From positions 1,004,508-1,068,507 of the forward strand of contig JAJEKV010000008.1 of assembly GCA_021234155.1 (NCBI GenBank): DNA of 64,000 bases, read 5' to 3'. Origin of the DNA: Isoetes taiwanensis. Taxonomy: Eukaryota; Streptophyta; Lycopodiopsida; Isoetales; Isoetaceae. The translations under genes were made by a program, and so were the position numbers. The notes under the pieces were generated by a model. It was not told the DNA's origin. It did no database searches and worked only from the letters and a program-made list of their open reading frames with translations. Of this stretch, positions 60,831 through 64,000 are shown piece by piece. Position 1 is the first letter of the stretch. Each line of letters opens with the position of its first letter.

Positions 60831-63800
60831 CTACAAAATAGTTCACATAAATTATCGCTCATGCAATTTAACCTGTAAAGCTCATGTTGCTTCACAGAAT
60901 ATTGTACTCGGTGTTTTTTCTTTTTCTCCATAACAAGGCATACTCTTGTCAGTTTTCTAAATGGAAAATCAATTATAACCAAGCAATGTATCACCTGAGC
61001 ATTGTATGGGGTAATCACACCAATTTCTGAACATGTGATATCACTTCCTCCAGCTATTAACCCCTTTACAATACGGACCACCTGTAATTGAAGCACTAAA
61101 CAAATTAGAGATCATACATTGGTTCCAGGTGGACGCCAGTTCTAACACTCAAATTCTTTTTCCCTCTTTTGGTGTAACTGCATATCTAGACATGCATACC
61201 GTGCATATGATTTGACGAACAAAAGTTAAATCACTTTAAAATTTTGTGTACATCTTACTTGCCTCGTTTTCAATGTTTACTATTTACTTCAAATCACCTG
61301 CTACACTTATAGGTATTTTATAGGTACGGTAAGTATTTTAGAATTATTTTATAGGTACTGTTTAACAGTATTTTATAGTATTTGACTGTAACAGCACTTT
61401 TTAATATATTGTTTGTTTTTTCGGTTCATTACAAACTCAGAGGTACGTTAGGAGGTAGGTATGACATGTTAAATACTTATAGTACTGTACAGGCACAGTA
61501 AGTATGCAACAACTCTACCAACAAATTCCTTCAAAAATGACTGTAACCTTGCAAAATCTCTCAAGAACTCAAAAAGTCAGCCGAACTTGTACCAAACTTC
61601 GTTGTACAGGGTAAAACCGATCTGCCTGCAAAGAATCAAGAAGTTTGAACTTATTGATCCTTGTAATTGGCTGTTCAGCCCTTCCCTCGCCAAAATTGCG
61701 AAGTCTTCACCTAGATGCTTCCAAATCAACCAAGAATTCTTACAGATTTTCATCTGATCCTTGAAGATCAGACGAAAATTTATAAGAATGAGAAAGTTAT
61801 GGAGGACGAACTTCTGCCTCTCATTCTTGGGCCAAGTACTAGCTCTGATACCTTGAACAAGTTCAGTAACTTGAAAAGAAAAGAGAAGATGCCAAATAGA
61901 CTAGCTGTATTTATGAGGAGAAACAAGGTAAAACCTACAAAGCTGTAATAATGACTTCTATAGTCATTATTGATGATGTGACCAGGTGATGGCATAGCAT
62001 CATCTGAGCCACTCAAATGTTATTGAGTAGTTAGAGTGAATATTCCTAACCCCAACACTAGCTAACAAGAAATTTTATACTCAAGCAGGCAAACCCATTA
62101 TTAGGCAGAAAAATAGAAAGTTCTGTGACTTTAACCAACTCAAGTTGAGCTTGTTTCTGACCTATTTAACTTTTTATATCTTCTTAAGATACTAAAACAT
62201 TAAATCGTGGGGAGGTGCTAGACAATGAAAGAAGCATAATTATAAAGGGTTGCAATTGACAAATGACGGGGAAATTAGAGGAGAACAAACTATGACGAAA
62301 ACTAGACCAATTAAACCCCAAAATACCTCTTGAGCTTCCACACAATTTTTCCAAGAGAATCCCTGACTTGTGCTTTCTTCCTTGCCATAAACACAATCAA
62401 TGAAGACGATTGCTCTATCTTCATTTGGCCAGTGATATCTGTAATGCATCAATCAATACGAACGTGACAAAATGGCACATAGATTTTCACATTTTGAAAT
62501 GCCAGCATAAGCATGCAACACAGTTGGCTTACTATGGTTAATAAATCTGAGGAAAATGAGGAACATTATCAAAACTAGAAAATTTGCATCATTTGAAGAA
62601 ACTCCCAAGGTAATTTTGCCATCCTTAGGCCCATGCACTCTTGCAACATGGATAGATCTCTGGTTTAAGTACTATTTCAATTACCCTTTGGGTGCTGGGC
62701 GTTCCATAGGTGATGGGTATGAAAGTAGGTTCCCTTCATAGAACATATTCGAAGGAAACTCTGCCAAAGCAGGATGCATCCTGTTGAATTTACAATTCTC
62801 TGAGGTTTGTGCACATGGTAAACTAACGATAACAAAGGAGAAACCTGTATTGCATATTCAGTAAGAGTGTGGTTAAGCCACATTGCTGCAGACGTTCAAA
62901 AAGACTTATCCCCAATCCAGCCTGTCGCACCAAAAGATTTATTGATCAACTTCAAATATTTTAGATCCGAGGGAAAAACACATTAAAAAAAGCAAGATCT
63001 AACCGACATTTGTTATATTGGTAAATTAGGTTAAATATTTACTACATATTGCAGTTGAAATCAATTATTGTTCTGGCATCTCGAAGGGAAAATAAGACCA
63101 CTACTGAGATGGAGAAGTCTAATCGTTTTATTTCCTTACAGCCCATTCAACTGTTGCCATGACCAAACGTAGTGTGTAGCAAGAGTTGTATGCACTTTCG
63201 CACATAAAGGCAAAGAAATTTTGTTGGTGTAGCTTAATTACCAAATCAATGAATATTGGTCATATTTTCATTACGCCATGTCTCAGCTTATTGCAACCGT
63301 TACCCTACCTCCAGAGCATCTTTAGAGACCACAGTTGGTGGAAGCTGGGCTTGATCTCCAACCAGAATAAGACTGTTAGCACCACTGTTCAATATTGGAA
63401 TAAGGCTCATGGTTCAGTTGCCTAGAAACGTGAGAAAGAGAACCCCAGAACACGCCAAAATAAATAACAATAGCTCATACCAGGATAGCTGAGCCAGATT
63501 ACAGATGAGAATGATGTTTTAGGAACCAAGCAATGCTCCTAAATGACATTCTTACTGGAAGGATGCTGATGCATATGTTTCAGTGAAAGTGACCTGTGAG
63601 GCTTCATCAATGACACACAGAGTAAACCGACATCCTTCCAATCTTTCATCTCCTACACCCACACAGGTTGAAGCCACGACCTCTGCTCTAAAAAGCGTAA
63701 GTCTAAATTAGAGCTGGATAAAATCAACCACAATAGCCATGTTAAAACCAAAATCTGCTGCTATTCTAATACTACACAGACAATAACATACCTTTCCAGC

Positions 63801-64000
63801 ACAGACTTGATTGCTTGACGTTCAAGGTCAACTGCATTGTCCCACTTCAGACTTGCTTCTTTTTGCAATGGTACTTTTTTTAGACCCATTCATCATCCTA
63901 GATTCCGCTCTTTGAGACTTAGATTCTCTTTTTAAGTTGTAAAGATCTTTTTCATCAGTGGATGGACAACCACCTGTGCTTCAAGAGTTGCTTGTCTCAA
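60738..64000 (-). CDS. UPF1-like superfamily 1 helicase, partial, at least 8 exons
   Basis: Exons, minus strand: about 63900-63792, 63687-63594, 63421-63309, 62921-62845, 62780-62685, 62438-62327, 61081-60995 and 60830-60738. Spliced in order they give AEVVASTCVGVGDERLEGCR, VIDEASQ-ATEP (DEAx box), NSLILVGDQAQLPPTVVSKD (motif III), AGLGISLFERLQQCGLTT, QYRMHPALAEFPSNMFYEGN, GYHWPNEDRAIVFIDCVYGK, NCVEAQEVVRIVKGLIAGG, EIGVITPYNAQ-VRLLHDLF and EIKSVDGFQGREKE (motif V). This is the RecA1-RecA2 core of UPF1/SMUBP2-type RNA/DNA helicases. Codon phases match at almost every junction. The Walker A region lies beyond 64000, and motif VI was not found. The first exon seen (STDEKDLYNLKRE) changes frame before ERQAIKSVLE, and one exon has a one-base loss. 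It is either a pseudogene or has sequence errors. Confidence 0.8.
63309..63421 (-). pseudogene. Helicase motif III exon with a one-base loss
   Basis: 113 nt where 114 are needed. It opens GCA ACT GAA CCA (ATEP), continuing phase 0 from DEASQ, then meets TGA. One extra T would give CCA TTG AGC CTT (PLSL) and restore the frame that continues to LIPILNSGANSLILVGDQAQ. The splice sites (CTAG|G and GGAG|GTAGGG) are intact. Either a real inactivating deletion or a consensus error. Confidence 0.75.
63594..63687 (-). CDS. Helicase exon with DEAS box
   Basis: 94 nt between TTTTTAG and GTCACT. It completes a split Arg codon and then reads AEVVASTCVGVGDERLEGCR and FTLCVIDEASQ. IDEASQ is helicase motif II (Walker B), which binds Mg-ATP. 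TCVG-GD matches UPF1-type helicases. Confidence 0.85.

Noticed and set aside
1-64000. CRISPR arrays, rRNA and tRNA genes
   Set aside because: No regularly spaced identical repeats with unique spacers, and no rRNA or tRNA fold was recognised; the tandem repeats present are microsatellites or diverged duplications.

Overview
This looks like plant nuclear DNA from a large, repeat-rich genome. The coding signals are plant-type: a long PLS-class pentatricopeptide-repeat (PPR) reading frame, one exon of a plastid/mitochondrial MscS-like (MSL) channel, and a multi-exon UPF1-type helicase. They sit among LINEs, Helitrons, foldback elements and microsatellites. The PPR style and the sparse genes would suit a fern or other non-seed plant, but nothing here fixes the species. 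A 100-base run of N at 30499-30598 is an assembly gap.

Layout. 1-390: piece of an L1-like LINE. 391-1591: 1.2-kb repeat R1 (second copy 20060-21192) carrying a foldback element. About 3580-9168: a decayed, GC-rich, plus-strand LINE. 9170-18000: mostly AT-rich DNA with a possible exon (9297-9397), a probable non-autonomous Helitron (12881-13753) and an MSL channel exon (16302-16451). 18040-18385: repeat R2 in inverted orientation. 21746-24259: PPR gene with a 576-codon intact core and frameshifted ends. 24260-30820: no recognised gene. 30850-33070: two diverged tandem 1.11-kb units containing R2. About 38430-52578: a head-to-tail array of minus-strand L1-like LINEs. 52975-53670: Helitron Rep fragment with a broken HUH motif. 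55280-56193: tandem repeat and a 546-bp foldback. 56940-59845: a 5'-truncated minus-strand LINE with a poly(A) tail. 60738-64000: partial UPF1-like helicase on the minus strand, running off the right edge upstream and with its C-terminal exons not found downstream.

The most unusual feature is the LINE array. Three element 3' ends carry AATAAA followed within 8-16 nt by a (TC)n tract instead of poly(A). The two full-length elements share a related 5' leader that also abuts (TC)n, and a 461-bp truncated copy is bounded by (TC)n on both sides. This is what LINEs inserting specifically into (TC)n microsatellites, and ending in (TC)n themselves, would produce: each insertion supplies a new target, so the array grows head to tail. 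Site-specific LINEs in (TC)n are known in the animal Tx1 group; I do not recall a plant example.

The host genes do not form a pathway. The PPR protein would act in organelle RNA processing, the MSL protein is an organelle mechanosensitive channel, and the helicase is an RNA/DNA helicase. All three appear partial or damaged in this window.
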